DNA from: Adiantum capillus-veneris
Lineage: Eukaryota > Streptophyta > Polypodiopsida > Polypodiales > Pteridaceae
Assembly (NCBI GenBank): GCA_014529385.2
Contig: CM043959.1
Span: 59,222,753-59,286,752 of the forward strand
Direction: 5' to 3'
Length of the DNA: 64,000 bases
How positions within the stretch are numbered: the first letter of the stretch is position 1; the number at the start of each line of letters is the position of its first letter. The notes beneath the pieces are model-generated. The model worked only from the letters and a program-made list of their open reading frames with translations, did not search any database and was not told the DNA's origin. Below are positions 1 to 12,286 of this stretch, piece by piece. The position numbers and the translations under genes are program-made.

Positions 1-806
1 ATACCCCTCTTCTCTCGTACCCACCCCATGAAAACCCCCCCTTAGGGAGGGAGTGATAAAAAGCATTGGAAAAAGTAAGAAAAAATAAAGTATGACTATG
101 TAAATATATGAGAAAGGTAAAATTGGCCACCTCATGTCTGCGGGGCAGCCCATCCCCACCTTGCCTCCTTTTTCTTCACTGTTGTCCTGCCGTGTGTCCC
201 TTTTCCTCTCCTCCACTCAAAAGGTCAACCCCCTCTCTCTTCCCCTTGTCCTTTCTCCTTTGTCTCTCCCCTCAAGCTACCCCACCTCTCACCAATAATG
301 CATTCTAACTCACCAATAATGCACCCTAACTCACATGCAACTTATCATATCTTCCAAAATAGTATACCCCACCCCCCCCTTTCTCTCTCCTATCATATCC
401 CATGACCCAAATACCCCCCCCCCCTCTCTCTAAAGGGTGCCATGTCTCTTGTCTTGTAGCTAAATAACCTCCCCCACACTCACACACACTCAGTTTCACT
501 AAAAAAAGTGCCCACAGACCCATCCCCACCCGGTGGTTACCTGATTTTTCTTGTGTTTACACACATCTGCACACAGATTCACCTCTGAACACACTCCTCT
601 CTCTCACCTCTTGTAATTACTTTATTCTCCATGTCACCTCTCACTTTTTTTCATCATCCCATCTCTCTCTCTTAGTCTCTCTCTCATGAGACTGCTGTTT
701 TGGCACATATACACACAGCCAGACAAGAGGGGCCCACAGTCACATGGCCTATGTAGATAATGATTTCTTCATTTCTAAATTCTAGAATTTCTCCCCCTTC
801 CTCCCC

Positions 807-814
807 TATATAAA
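807..814 (+). promoter_or_regulatory. Putative TATA box (TATATAAA)
   Basis: TATATAAA sits in a CT-rich context and is followed about 30 bases on by an A/C-rich leader-like stretch. It is a plausible pol II promoter of the LTR-like region. This is motif evidence only. Confidence 0.3.
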
Positions 815-1290
815 GAGGGGTCACTATCACACTAAAGACACACACAACATCACCAAAAGAACACACTATGCACTGTGTGTGCCTAGTGCACACACACACA
901 CCCACACCATCACCATCACCATCACCGCAATCACCATGCTTGTCTTGAGCATGACCTCTACACCCTTGGCTATGGAAGATGAAGGGCAACTAAATGAAGG
1001 ATGATGGCCATAATCCTCGTGCGAGTCTTCGCCATCAACTCCCACCTATCCGCCATGTGCTCTACCACTCTCTCCCTTCTCATTCCCCTACCCTGTGCTC
1101 CCCATTTCATCGCCTAATTCTCTAAATAAAGCTTGAGGTTTTGTGAGTATGTTTTCTTGCAATGTTTTGCCCATGTGAGGTGTGCGGAATCGCCACCTAG
1201 TCTTGTATTTTGGAGTGAGCTTGTGTATGTGTGAAGGGTGTGCGGATTCGCCATCCTTTTGTGGTGCCTAAGTACTAAGCCGCTATACCC

Positions 1291-1296
<6 letters not shown>

Positions 1297-1359
<63 letters not shown>
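1297..1359. repeat. (CT)n microsatellite
   Basis: About 62 bases of uninterrupted CT. The Ser-Leu and Arg-Glu reading frames crossing it are translation artefacts. Confidence 0.95.
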
Positions 1360-1362
<3 letters not shown>

Positions 1363-2037
1363 TGATCTCATTCCCTTTCCTCTTCATCATTACTCCCAAG
1401 CATCCATCTCTCTTGGATGAAAACTTTGTTATGGTGGTGTGTTGTTTGCGTCCTAGCCGTTAAAGCTAGGTGGTGCCCCCTGTTCGCTTTACCATGACAG
1501 GTTCGAGGCGCGCCATTCGGTCCCCGGTGTTTTAGAGGCCGTCGGGGGTTCGGGGTTCGCTTTGCTCCCGTCACTATGTAATTGGAGGCAAGGCTACATG
1601 ATTCTATAAAAGAGGTTTGGGTTTTGAATGGGATTTGTGCTTTTATGAGATTTGAAGTTTCATGGATGAAAGTGGTGTTTTTAATTGTTATTTTTAAGTA
1701 AAATTGGATGTGAATTGGTGATCCTTCCATCACAAACTCGCTTCCAAAAACAAGCAAATTCAAAGCACAATAGGAAAGAGGGTTTGTGACTATTTTTCCA
1801 CGAACACTCTTAGACTTTAAACTTTCTTTAGGAAGAGGGTTGGTGATTTTATATAAATAATTTTTTGCAAAGTGTTCATGATTCTCATTCTTGTCACGAA
1901 CTCTCACAGCCAAAGGTTACGCACCTTCCTAGCTAGGCTGCACACTTCCCTACAATGTAGAGGGAAAAAAGCGTTGGAATAGGACTCCTTAGCACATTTG
2001 CAAAGGTTATAGAGCCAAAAAAAATTCAAGTCTTTAA

Positions 2038-2290
2038 GATTTTGTCTCGTTTTTGCTTGCAAGATAGTACTAGGCCCTTTTTCCTAGGGCGATAGTCCCA
2101 AGACATTGCCAATGGTAAGCGTTTTTTCCCTGGACTTTTCTTGCCTAGAGACTCTAGGTTTAGATTTTGTCTTGTTTTTGCTTGCAAGACAGGACTAGGC
2201 CCTTTTTTCTAGGGTGATAGTCTCAAGACATTGCCAATGGTAAGAGTATGTTTCCTAGACTTTTCTTGCCTAAAAAAACTAGAGACTCTA
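2038..2290. repeat. Direct tandem duplication, about 125 bp x 2
   Basis: The block beginning GATTTTGTCTCG at 2038 recurs from 2163 as GATTTTGTCTTG. It shares the internal phrases TTGCTTGCAAGA, CCTAGGG.GATAGTC and AAGACATTGCCAATGGTAAG. There are a few substitutions, and the second copy has a small insertion near its end. No gene is seen from 1.6 to 3.4 kb. Confidence 0.85.
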
Positions 2291-3504
2291 GGTTTTTTTG
2301 GGCCTAGAGAGCTATCAAGGACCCCATCATGACTTTAGAGTCTAAGGGTTGGGGACCTCTTATTATTGTTGTGTTTCAAGCCTTGGTTAATGTGTCCAAC
2401 TCATGTGGGATCATTCCCTGTCAGTTAATTGATGCACACCACCCCTTATATGGAGTTTTCATGGAGAAAGCAAAGGCTAAAGATAGTTCTCCTATTCTAT
2501 TTATATCTAAGAAGGATTCAATAAATATAGTGGTTTTTAGTGGTCTCTGCTTGTTGGTTTTTTTTATCTTTCTCTCTCCTTGCTTTGCTTGCCTACTCCT
2601 TACCATGGCTCTCACCCTCCATAGCCACTGCACCCATCCAACAAGTGGTTGGAAAAGCCATATGATCTAGGGTAAGATCTACAAGTATTTTAAAACACTA
2701 TTTCTAGCTAGTGACAAGCACTCATTCCATACCTACACATGGTACCTCTCAAATTGTTGCAAGTACTCGTAGTTTTGTAAGCAACAATAGAGGGTCCTAA
2801 ACGAGCATGCAACTTTCTTCAAGCAGAGGTGAAAGGTTAAGTCCAATTTTTTTCAAGGTTTGTTTTCATCTTGTCTGCAATTTCATAACACAATAAAACT
2901 CTTACGTTGGATGACAATTGTTGGAAGATTCCAACAACAGATGCTTTCTCAAGAGAAGGAGATGCTCGAGAGGTATTTTGAGCCTTTGTTACACAAAGTC
3001 AAATGTAACTTTCCCGTCAATTACCATAAGAGTTTGACTCACTTTTTATTTATGTAGAATCTGGGGCTATGAAAGTTGTATCATAAGTTAGACAAATTTC
3101 TCAGATAGGTCACTTATTTTTGAAGCATTTTCAGTCTTTGTACATATAAGACCCTTAGTCAGGGTATAAAATGCAACGTTGTAAGGTTTTGAGAAGACAG
3201 TTCTATTATTGTTAATAACAAATAAGGTTTCTCTGTACGCCGTGAGTACTCTTCTGTCAAGATTTCATCTCACGGTTATCATATCAACAAGATAAAAGCA
3301 TGAGTGCGTTAGCCTCCAAGAGTTCTACACATCAATATTTACATTGCACAAAATCCAAGCGTCGACTCCCACAACCTTCCAGGTGACATATCTCACTATC
3401 CGAGCATCGTTTTGAGATTCCATTAGTTGCATTAGATTCACAGCGCTTACGAGCACCTAGTAGTGTGTTCGACATCAGATTCAAAGACCTATAATTTTTC
3501 TATT

Positions 3505-5670
3505 GGAGAAAATTACAATTTTTCTCACTGTGCATATTTTAGGTTTGTTGGTCCGTAAGTGTTCCTACCAAGTTTGGTGTTGATTGGAGTTGATTTGCTT
3601 CTAGTTTTGGAGGTGGATGTGTGATTGGATCAAAGAGTTAAAAGTCAGCTTTTCAGCAGTTAGAGAGTTCATAGACTGTTTTCATGGAGTGTGTTGTGTT
3701 CAAACAACAAATCCACAACCTCTTGGCATGCCTCCTTTCACTAGTCAAGTCACTTGTTCCCTAGGATTGACATTTTAGTCTAGTGTGAACACATACCAAA
3801 ACCGATAGAGTTACCTTAGATAGACTAGTTAAATAGAGTAGGATAGGAGTGGAGATTGAGGCATCCTTGGTCTTTGTGTTTTTACTGGTGAGTTTCTCGC
3901 CATACGAGTAGTTAGAAGATAGAGTAAAGTGTTAAGAATATATTTAGAGCTTGGTGTATGATGGCTTTCTTGGTGATTAGAGAAATGAAGTTTGCACTAC
4001 GCTGACAAAACGCAAGAAAAATGCATATTTCAAAGTTTTTAATAGTAAGTTGTTTCTTTTAGTGTTGTTTTCTTTTGTTTTAGGAGTAGGGTAAGTAGAT
4101 GCAACTTTGGATGAGATTTTATCCACATTTTGGCTGACATTTATGTTAGCATGTGCTTCATGTGAGAATCTGCAAAAAGGGAGTGAACAAAAAGTTGAGG
4201 TCATGCTCATAGTGTAAGAAAAGAGGAAAATTCACCAAGGAGTTCAACTTTTGTGGACTTTTTGATTTCTTATGACGCGTTGGACCTTAAGTGATAGCAA
4301 AAACCAGTGGAAAAGTGAAATCTGGGAAAAATTGTGATTTTGCTTACTGACATGGGAAAATTACGTTTTTCTCCCAACACCCAGATATAGGAGTCAAAAC
4401 TTGACAACACTAGGTACAAGGGTTCTTCTTAACCCAAGAAAGCAAGCCATCAAATTAAAATTGAATTTGGACTCATAGTGTGAGTGTGAGGTCAATCCTA
4501 GCTTTTAGACTAAGAAATTGTTAAAATTGGGATTAAACCAGTTGACCAAACACTGTGAAAGTTGTGAGTGTACTCTTGAAAGAAGGTAAAACACTTGGGA
4601 ATTGGAAAAAGTTGAAATTTTTTTCCAAAACGAGTAGCATAGGAGACAATTGCATTTTTTTCTCCCAACTACCTGCTAGGACAAGAATTTGTTGCCAAGA
4701 TTTGATTTAGAGGGATGCCTTGATGCAAGGATCACCCATATAAAATCAAAATTGAAAAAATTTTCCAAAAGTAGGATTAGAGGGAGAGAATCGCGTTTTT
4801 CTCCTAGCTACTTACAAGAAGAAGAATTTTTGCCAAGTTGTGGACTAGAGGGGGAGCTTGATGCAAGGAGTGACATCAAGCAAAAAATTGAAATTGGGAA
4901 TTTGCACATCATGCTAGACCAAACCCCAGTCAAAAAGTGCCCAAAAATGCTAAAATTGGCCTAGAGCACTCAAAAGTGATCAAAACTAAACCAAATATGG
5001 TAGGTAAGGTCTATAGAGAGTGGGAAACCCAATAAAACTAAAAAAGCTTCATTTTCTCAAATTTGTGTTGATCTAAGGAGAAAATTTATTTTTATTTATG
5101 GTTGTTGAAAATAGTTACAATCAAGTGAAACTTGGTGTGCTCATAGGCCTTGGTGTGGGTAACTCAATGGTCTTTTTAAAATCAAATTTGGCTCAAAACA
5201 ATCAGAAAGGGACTTTGAAACTCCCAAAACAAGGTTAGGGAACCTTCTAAAACTCCAAATTGGACCAAAATTGGTGAGTAGGCTATTTATAAGGTGAGGA
5301 ACCCAGCCAAAGTGAAAAAGTTTAAAAAAACTATCAAAAAAAGAATCTTGAGAGAGAAAATCACGTTTTTTTCCCAGGTACTCCTGACGGTCATTAGATT
5401 GGCTCAAACTTGGTATGCTTGTATTACATGATGTGTTAAGTCCACAATCGAAATTTTGTGTCATTTGGACATTGGGAGTGCAAGATACAAGCAAAGTAGT
5501 ATGTCAAGAGGCTAAAACTTTGATTTTCTTCATTGAGCAAAAAAGATCAAAACTTGACAAAACTTGAATAATAGGGTATAATGAGAGTGAGTGGGGAACC
5601 TAGTGAACTCTACAAAACTGAAAATTGATGGAAGAAAAAAAACTCAAGGAGAAAATTGTGATTTTCTCCC
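3505..5670. repeat. Dispersed short-hairpin family, six copies
   Basis: Six near-palindromes of the form GGGAAAAT-n-ATTTTTCTCCC lie at about 3505-3526, 4354-4375, 4642-4666, 4782-4804, 5352-5375 and 5648-5670. Most are followed by a degenerate module resembling CAGCTACCCA...GTCAAAACTTGACAAGACTTGG. The copies have diverged but keep the self-complementary arms. The open frames crossing the region (4689-4964, 5591-5941 and others) show no recognisable domain and contain the hairpins, so I do not call them genes. Confidence 0.6.
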
Positions 5671-6318
5671 GATACCCAGCTACAGGGGTCAGAATTTGAC
5701 AAGACTTGGTGACCTTGTTGTGCATGTCCTATACATTTCAATGATTAAGTTTGGGCCTAAAATACCCATCATAGCTCAAGTTAAAAGCAATTTTGTTTTG
5801 CAAGCAAAAACGAGTTTTCACAAAAAAGGTCATAATTTTCACGTACGAACTCCGATTGTAAAACTTTTTTTATCAAAACATAGCTTGCAAGTGCTTGACC
5901 TAAATATATGCCTATGGCAACCTCTTAGTTCAAGGATTTGAAAAAACGTCGTTTAAGCCCTCAAATTCCATTTTCGTTCAGGGGTGTCTAAAACTAGCTT
6001 TTTGACAATCTTGGGAGAAAACAGTCAAAGTTTTGAACATAGTTTTGAATTTTTTCAATCCCAACCACTTGGAGCAACTAAAATAAGACCTTAGAAACAA
6101 ATCAAAGTTGGGGTTTCCAACACAACACTGCCTGGAAACATATCATTCAAGAGCTGATAATTTGGCTTAATATTTTTTATTGTTTGAGAGTATACACAGA
6201 TTTCACACAGGTTCTAGATAAGAACACAAGATTCAAAGAAGTTCAACAGCTTCTGCACAAGCTGAAAAGCATTTTTGCAATTTTTGAAGAGAGTGTTAAT
6301 AGGTAACAGGTTGGGTTT

Positions 6319-8066
6319 GTGCCTATGCTCAAATTTGTTTTCGATTTCATGCTTTATAGATCTAGTAGATTTTATAACTCGAAGGCTAGGTCAAAGAGAG
6401 AGACTAAGAGTAGTATCTCATTAGATGAGAGGATCAATCAAAAACTTATAGCAGAGCCTATGGAAATCCTAGAACCTATCATTAAGAATACATTCCTGAC
6501 ACAACTTCACAATCTTCTAGTTTCTACAAAGAGATAGCTAGCTCTAGCAGAGTTCCATTGAAGGCGATGGATTACGATGTGATCTTAACGTATCAATTTG
6601 ACAACCAATTAGGTGCAAGGATCTATGCAGATCCCTATAATCATTTTGTTTGTCGAATTGATGATCGTTTGATGAAATTTATTGAAGAGTCGGTTGTGAA
6701 GCATCTAAATGATAGATATGTGGATCGCACTGGTGTCACTTATAAAGTGATAGAGGATCTAGATCTAGTAGACAACCTAGGATGAGTGGTATCTAAAAAC
6801 CAAAGAGATGTAGAGCCCGAATCATGGCCATTGCCATCTTCAGAACATCTCATGGAAGTCCATTCCTTGAAAACAAAACATGCCTTGACAAATGATACAT
6901 CCATAGGAGAAGATATCAACATGTACAAAGGTAAGTCCATTGGATGCGAGGTAGTCAAAAAAGAGAAGATCATATATTTTTTTGCTTCAACAACTGCAGA
7001 GACTATCATGATCTTAGACAAGTTTGGATACAAATTTGAAGCAGTGTCAAGAAAGGATTTTCGAAGGATTTTCAAAAATCACTTTATCAGGGGAAAGTTT
7101 TTCAAAGAGTTATATCGGATTATGCAATGTTTTCAAGATGCATCATGTCATCAAGACATGTGTCATACTCAAGAGGATCTAGATTGGTTTTCCAATGTTC
7201 TTGATGATGCACACAAGTGGCATAATAATGTCTTCGGTAAGAAAAGAAAGTCATGCTCTACGAGCAATGAATGTCAAGGTTGCAAGAAGCCATCAAAGGT
7301 ATTTCATAGCAATATGAAGATGATTTTGATGATTATCTCAGTGATGATGATATTCAATGTTATTTGCAACAATCTTACAATGGTTTTAATACTGAAGTTG
7401 TTAGTTTTGACCTGCCAATAGCTTTTTAGGCACCTGTAGTTTCAAAACCTAAAATTTTAAAGCCTAAACATGATTTTTCAACACTTAAAGTCTTTGAAAC
7501 TGATTTGATGTTCTTGAAGAGGGAGATCAATCTCAACATATGCATAATCATGGTGAATTAAAGGCTTTGCAATGAGGAGATTTTGTTCAAAGCAAGCTAG
7601 AAGAAGTCCAAAAGATGACGATGGAAGAAGGAGGAAGTCATGAGCAACTCAAGAGCCAACAGACCCAAGATGATTGACAACTGCTCCCAAGCCTCACATC
7701 AAAGAGACTCCCAGCTTTGCAAATAGCCGACATTCTCCAAGAAATCAAGGAGATGGGTTCTTTTGTTCTCATGAATCTTTAAGTGATGCTTGTGATCAGA
7801 AAGACATGCTCTATGTTGATGAGGAAGATGATGTAGTTGATCAATTTTTTATGTATCTTGATGATGATTATGTCATCAAGAGTATTCAGGAGGGTGTTTC
7901 TGATGATGGAATTGCTGGCTTTGGAGTATTGAAGGATGAATATCAGTTTTCAAGATTTTTTATGAAATATTTAGATGGTGAGGACAAGGATCTTGAATTT
8001 CAGGTCCTTGAATTGCAAAGTTCTAGAATGCACGTACCTAATCCACAAATTATTGTTTTGCATTAA
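6319..8066 (+). pseudogene. Unrecognised degenerate reading frames
   Basis: Several open stretches follow one another on the plus strand: 6319-6537, then 6558-7421 in one frame with a TGA at 6783-6785, then 7674-8066. The 6558-7421 translation has a conventional mixed composition (for example HLNDRYVDRTGVTYKVIEDL) and a Cys/His-containing part. The 7674-8066 part is very acidic (DEEDDVVDQFF, DGEDKDLEFQ). I recognise no domain. A decayed pre-gag or gag-like retroelement ORF, or an old host pseudogene, are both possible. ATG starts are not clearly supported and frames shift between the blocks, so no single protein can be given. Confidence 0.3.
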
Positions 8067-11000
8067 GAAGAGAATGGGATCTAGGAGAGCCTCTTTATTT
8101 GGTAGTTTAAGGGAGTCAAAGCTCTAGTATTAAGAAAGCAATTAAAGAAAAACTTTTGAATTCAAACATACAAAATGGCTAGTTTATTTGAATTCAAATT
8201 GCCCCCCTCCCCCCCAAAAAAAAGAAATTGAAAATCTATTGGAAAAAACCATATCATGTAACATATCTATGAAATACTTTGGCATATAGATTACAAATCT
8301 ATAATCTACGCTCAAATCGAAGGAGTTATGGAGGTCCAAAAATCAAAAAATTGTCCACCCCTTTTTTTTTGTGGGGGGGTTGCGTCCTTTGACCACTCTT
8401 ACACCTCTCTTACATACCCACCCTTCTTGCCCACATGGCATGCACCTAATTGTCAAAATGTTAATCACCTCTATAATCTCATGGCAAATAAAGAGACCCT
8501 CTTAGACCCCATCCTCTTCTTAATGGCAAAGAAGTTATGTACCTAAATTTGCTAGACTGCAAAGTCTTGTTGTTTCTCAAGTTGAGATGATCCATAAACT
8601 TTCTTTGGAGTTGGAGTATGAGAGTTTTTCAAATATGGTTGCGAGAAAGAAAGCAGTTTTTAAGATCAATCAACTTCAAGAAGAGAAGGAATCATTGATG
8701 GTGGTGGACTTTTCTCAAGCTCAAGCAGAAGCTGATTTGGTTATGAAGTTCATGCTACTCTTAAGCAAGTTGTTTTGGAAAAGGATGATCAAATTGAGGA
8801 TTTGAATCTTCAACTTACTCAAATCATGAATATGGAGTCTTCTTCAAACCTTGATGTTATGAAAGGTGTCTTGAATGATGGTGTTGTCTTCAATGATATT
8901 TACGTTGTTGCCTTCAATGATGATGTTGTCTTCAATTATATTTACAATGTCGGTGCTTTTATAAATTTAGTCAAGGAGATTATAAGTCAATCTTTAAAAA
9001 AATCAATTTCCTGATAGTGTTCTTGATCATTTGTATTCTTTATGTGGTCAAGATCCTTAAATCAATGTTGAGAAGAATAGTGTTTATGATACTGAGGAGA
9101 TGATTATGCAAGTCTTATTGATGATAATCAAGTGGTTTACCTAGAGATGCTTGCATTTCTATGTAATTTTGTGGATGAAGGAGATATGGATAATCTCATT
9201 ATCTCTCAATGGTTCTCTTAATCATGTTGAATGACATTGATGATGGATTTGCTGATTTTCTATGTTTTCTATACGAGAAGATGCTTTAGACATGAAAGTC
9301 ATTCATGACTATAGCTTTGAATTCTTATACACGAAAATATAAATCACCAATGAATTAAGTTTTGAAGCCTCTTCAACAATTTGATGAGAAGCTTGACTTG
9401 AATCTTGATGATGCATTGAAATGCATTGAAGAAGAGAAGAAGTGGAAGGAAATTCACGGAATACAAGAAAAAAAATCGAATTCATTCACCTAAAGTCTAT
9501 TTAGTTCAATATTTTTATACTTGTGTTGTTATCTAATCTATATGAGGAGTAGTTCTTTAGATGTTTTCAAGTGAAAGTAGAAAGTAAAGCAATTCACATT
9601 AAAGTTCGAGATGGTTTTCTTGAGGGTTCTTACACCTATAATTGCATTTTGGTTGGGAGTTTTCATGTTGTAATGCAATATAACTCTTTAAGCCAACTAG
9701 AAGCAAAGTATGGTGGACTGGAGGCAAAGATGTTTCAAATCAGAGATCAGGTGTTTTTTCTTGAAAGTCAAGTCATACAACCTGAAATAGAAAAATCTGA
9801 TGTGAAGTTCTTTAGAGTGTTAATGGAGTGTGAGAAGTTTGTAAATAAACCTAAAACTTATCAGTTTTAAAGAGATATTAGTTATTAAAGTGTTTTGCAG
9901 ACAAAAAGTGGATATCTTTATGTTTCAGAGGAGAATCTGAGCAAGTCATCTTGGTGGTGTTTTTTATGTGTGAAAGAAAGTCCAATTTGTTATTTTTATG
10001 CCTTGAATCAAGTAATTTTGATGAAGAAACGGAAAAGTTTAAGTGTTTTGAATTGAGATTTTCAAGAAATTTAATTGTTTTGGTGAATTGAGTCTAAATC
10101 AAGTCTTCAAGTGTTTCATCCACATGCAAAGATGTTCAAGAAGCTTAAGAGGCAATGTCTAATGGTTGTAAAGTTCGCATCCTACCTTGAATATTTCTTC
10201 AGTCTTTTTGAAGAGGAACCTCGAACTAAAACTGAACTTGATCCTTAAACTAAACTTGAACCTAAACGAAAACTGAACTTGTACTTGAATGTGTACTTGA
10301 ATCTAAAAATGGATCTAAAGACCTGAAATTACTTGAAGAAGAAGAGAGTTTGTTGCTTTGCATATCCAACCATTCATATCTCATTTTGCTTTGAAATCTG
10401 ATTTATCTGAAAGATTATTTGCTACAAATTGGTGGTTAACATTGATTGTGGAGATGGGAGATGTTATCGAAGTATATGATGATGATTACTGAGCTTAAAG
10501 TTGCAAATGCTTCGAATTTTGAAGTATATGAAGTGGATGAAGCTCAACCTAAAATGGATTTTCCAATTTCTTGAATTTTGAGCTTGCAAATTAAATTTTA
10601 CAGATGCATGTGTTGATTTTGATGATTCAATATTGTCAGTTTCATATTGTTTGGATCAGATTTTGCAAAATAATGATCAGAAGATGAAGGTTTTGAACTT
10701 AATTTTACAAAATGCTTGTGGAATTCAAAGGGATTTGATGTTTTGGATATTTTTATTGCTAAAGTTGCAATTTTTTATGAACAGAATGGTTGAGTTGCAA
10801 AGAGGGGAATGTTTTGAGTCTCATTTTTCAAGAATGATAGATGTTGAAGAGGAGATGTTTGTGGAACATTTGGATCGTATTTTCCATGGTTCTTGGAAGC
10901 AATTTGTTTATTTGAGAAGATGTTTTAGGGATTTGTTTGATGAATTTTAGATTTGCAAAGAGATGCAATTTGTAGGAATGCAATTTTCAATCATGAAAAA

Positions 11001-11340
11001 TGGAGTATTGCAGAGTTCAGGAGTACATGGGTGAATGACTTATGTCAATGTTGCTAAACCAAGGCGTAATTTGATGCAGCCTCTTCCTTGCATCTCATCG
11101 ATGCATAGTTGAGACATGCAAAGCTATGAAAGGGAGCAATATGGTAATCTCGTCATACATTATGTCGACGGTGATGGAGCAGTCCATTATAGGTCCCATT
11201 ATATTGCATCATGTTGCCTTGGGTTAAGTCGAGGAACCTTGCCATGGCTATACTTATAGGTCTTACTAGGAGAGAGTGAAAGAAAATGTATTAATTAGTG
11301 AGATTCTCCCCCCAAAAAAACATTAACGAAATGGTCATTA
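8067..11340. other. No gene recognised
   Basis: AT-rich sequence with only short disconnected open frames (8587-9014, 9571-9870, 10633-10950) and no recognisable domain. Scattered acidic or Asn-rich translations resemble those at 6.3-8.1 kb, so this may be a more decayed part of the same unit. Confidence 0.4.
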
Positions 11341-11365
11341 TCCCCCCCCCCCCCCCCCCCCCCCC
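11341..11365. repeat. Poly(C) tract
   Basis: A run of about 24 C residues preceded by two smaller C7 and A7 runs. It is prone to assembly and sequencing length error. Confidence 0.9.
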
Positions 11366-11493
11366 AAAACCACCCTCTTCGTCACACAAGCAATCTCACT
11401 GCACATACGGGTGCCTTGCTCGCATTCAAGCAAAGATAGTGTGGACGCTACTTTGATGGCACGTAGAGAGAGCCGGGAGAAGGTTGCCTTGAT

Positions 11494-12132
<639 letters not shown>

Positions 12133-12286
12133 CCCAACTGGTACCTCCTACTTAATTGAAGTTTCACAAAAAGCATTGTGTATGACACAAAGTATTAAAC
12201 TATTGTAGTGTTAACCCAAGTTCGACTGAGTCCTCTATGTCATGCGTAGACATTGTCATCTCTAGTTTAAAATCACAAAAAAAAAA

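Larger units (their letters stand above)
1..1573 (+). repeat. LTR-like region, pyrimidine-rich, no gene
   Basis: The segment is strongly CT/CA rich on the plus strand and has no credible reading frame. It reads like an LTR: a TATA box near 807, a possible poly(A) signal AATAAA near 1125, a (CT)n tract at 1297-1359, then a GC-rich stretch. A short module at 1445-1479 (TTTGCGTCCTAG, then CTAGGTGGTGCCCC) closely matches one near the 3' end of the Tat LTR at 49310-49348 and 58940-58980, and forms the same CCTAG/CTAGG stem. Neither a partner LTR nor a clear primer binding site was found, so the outer limits are guesses. Confidence 0.35.

Noticed and set aside
1114-1420. Long RERERE / SLSLSL reading frames, also at 11633-12208, 27568-27803, 36391-36771, 39699-40173, 41398-41589 and 47534-47797
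   Set aside because: They are translations of GA/CT, AT and CA microsatellites with no other supporting signal.
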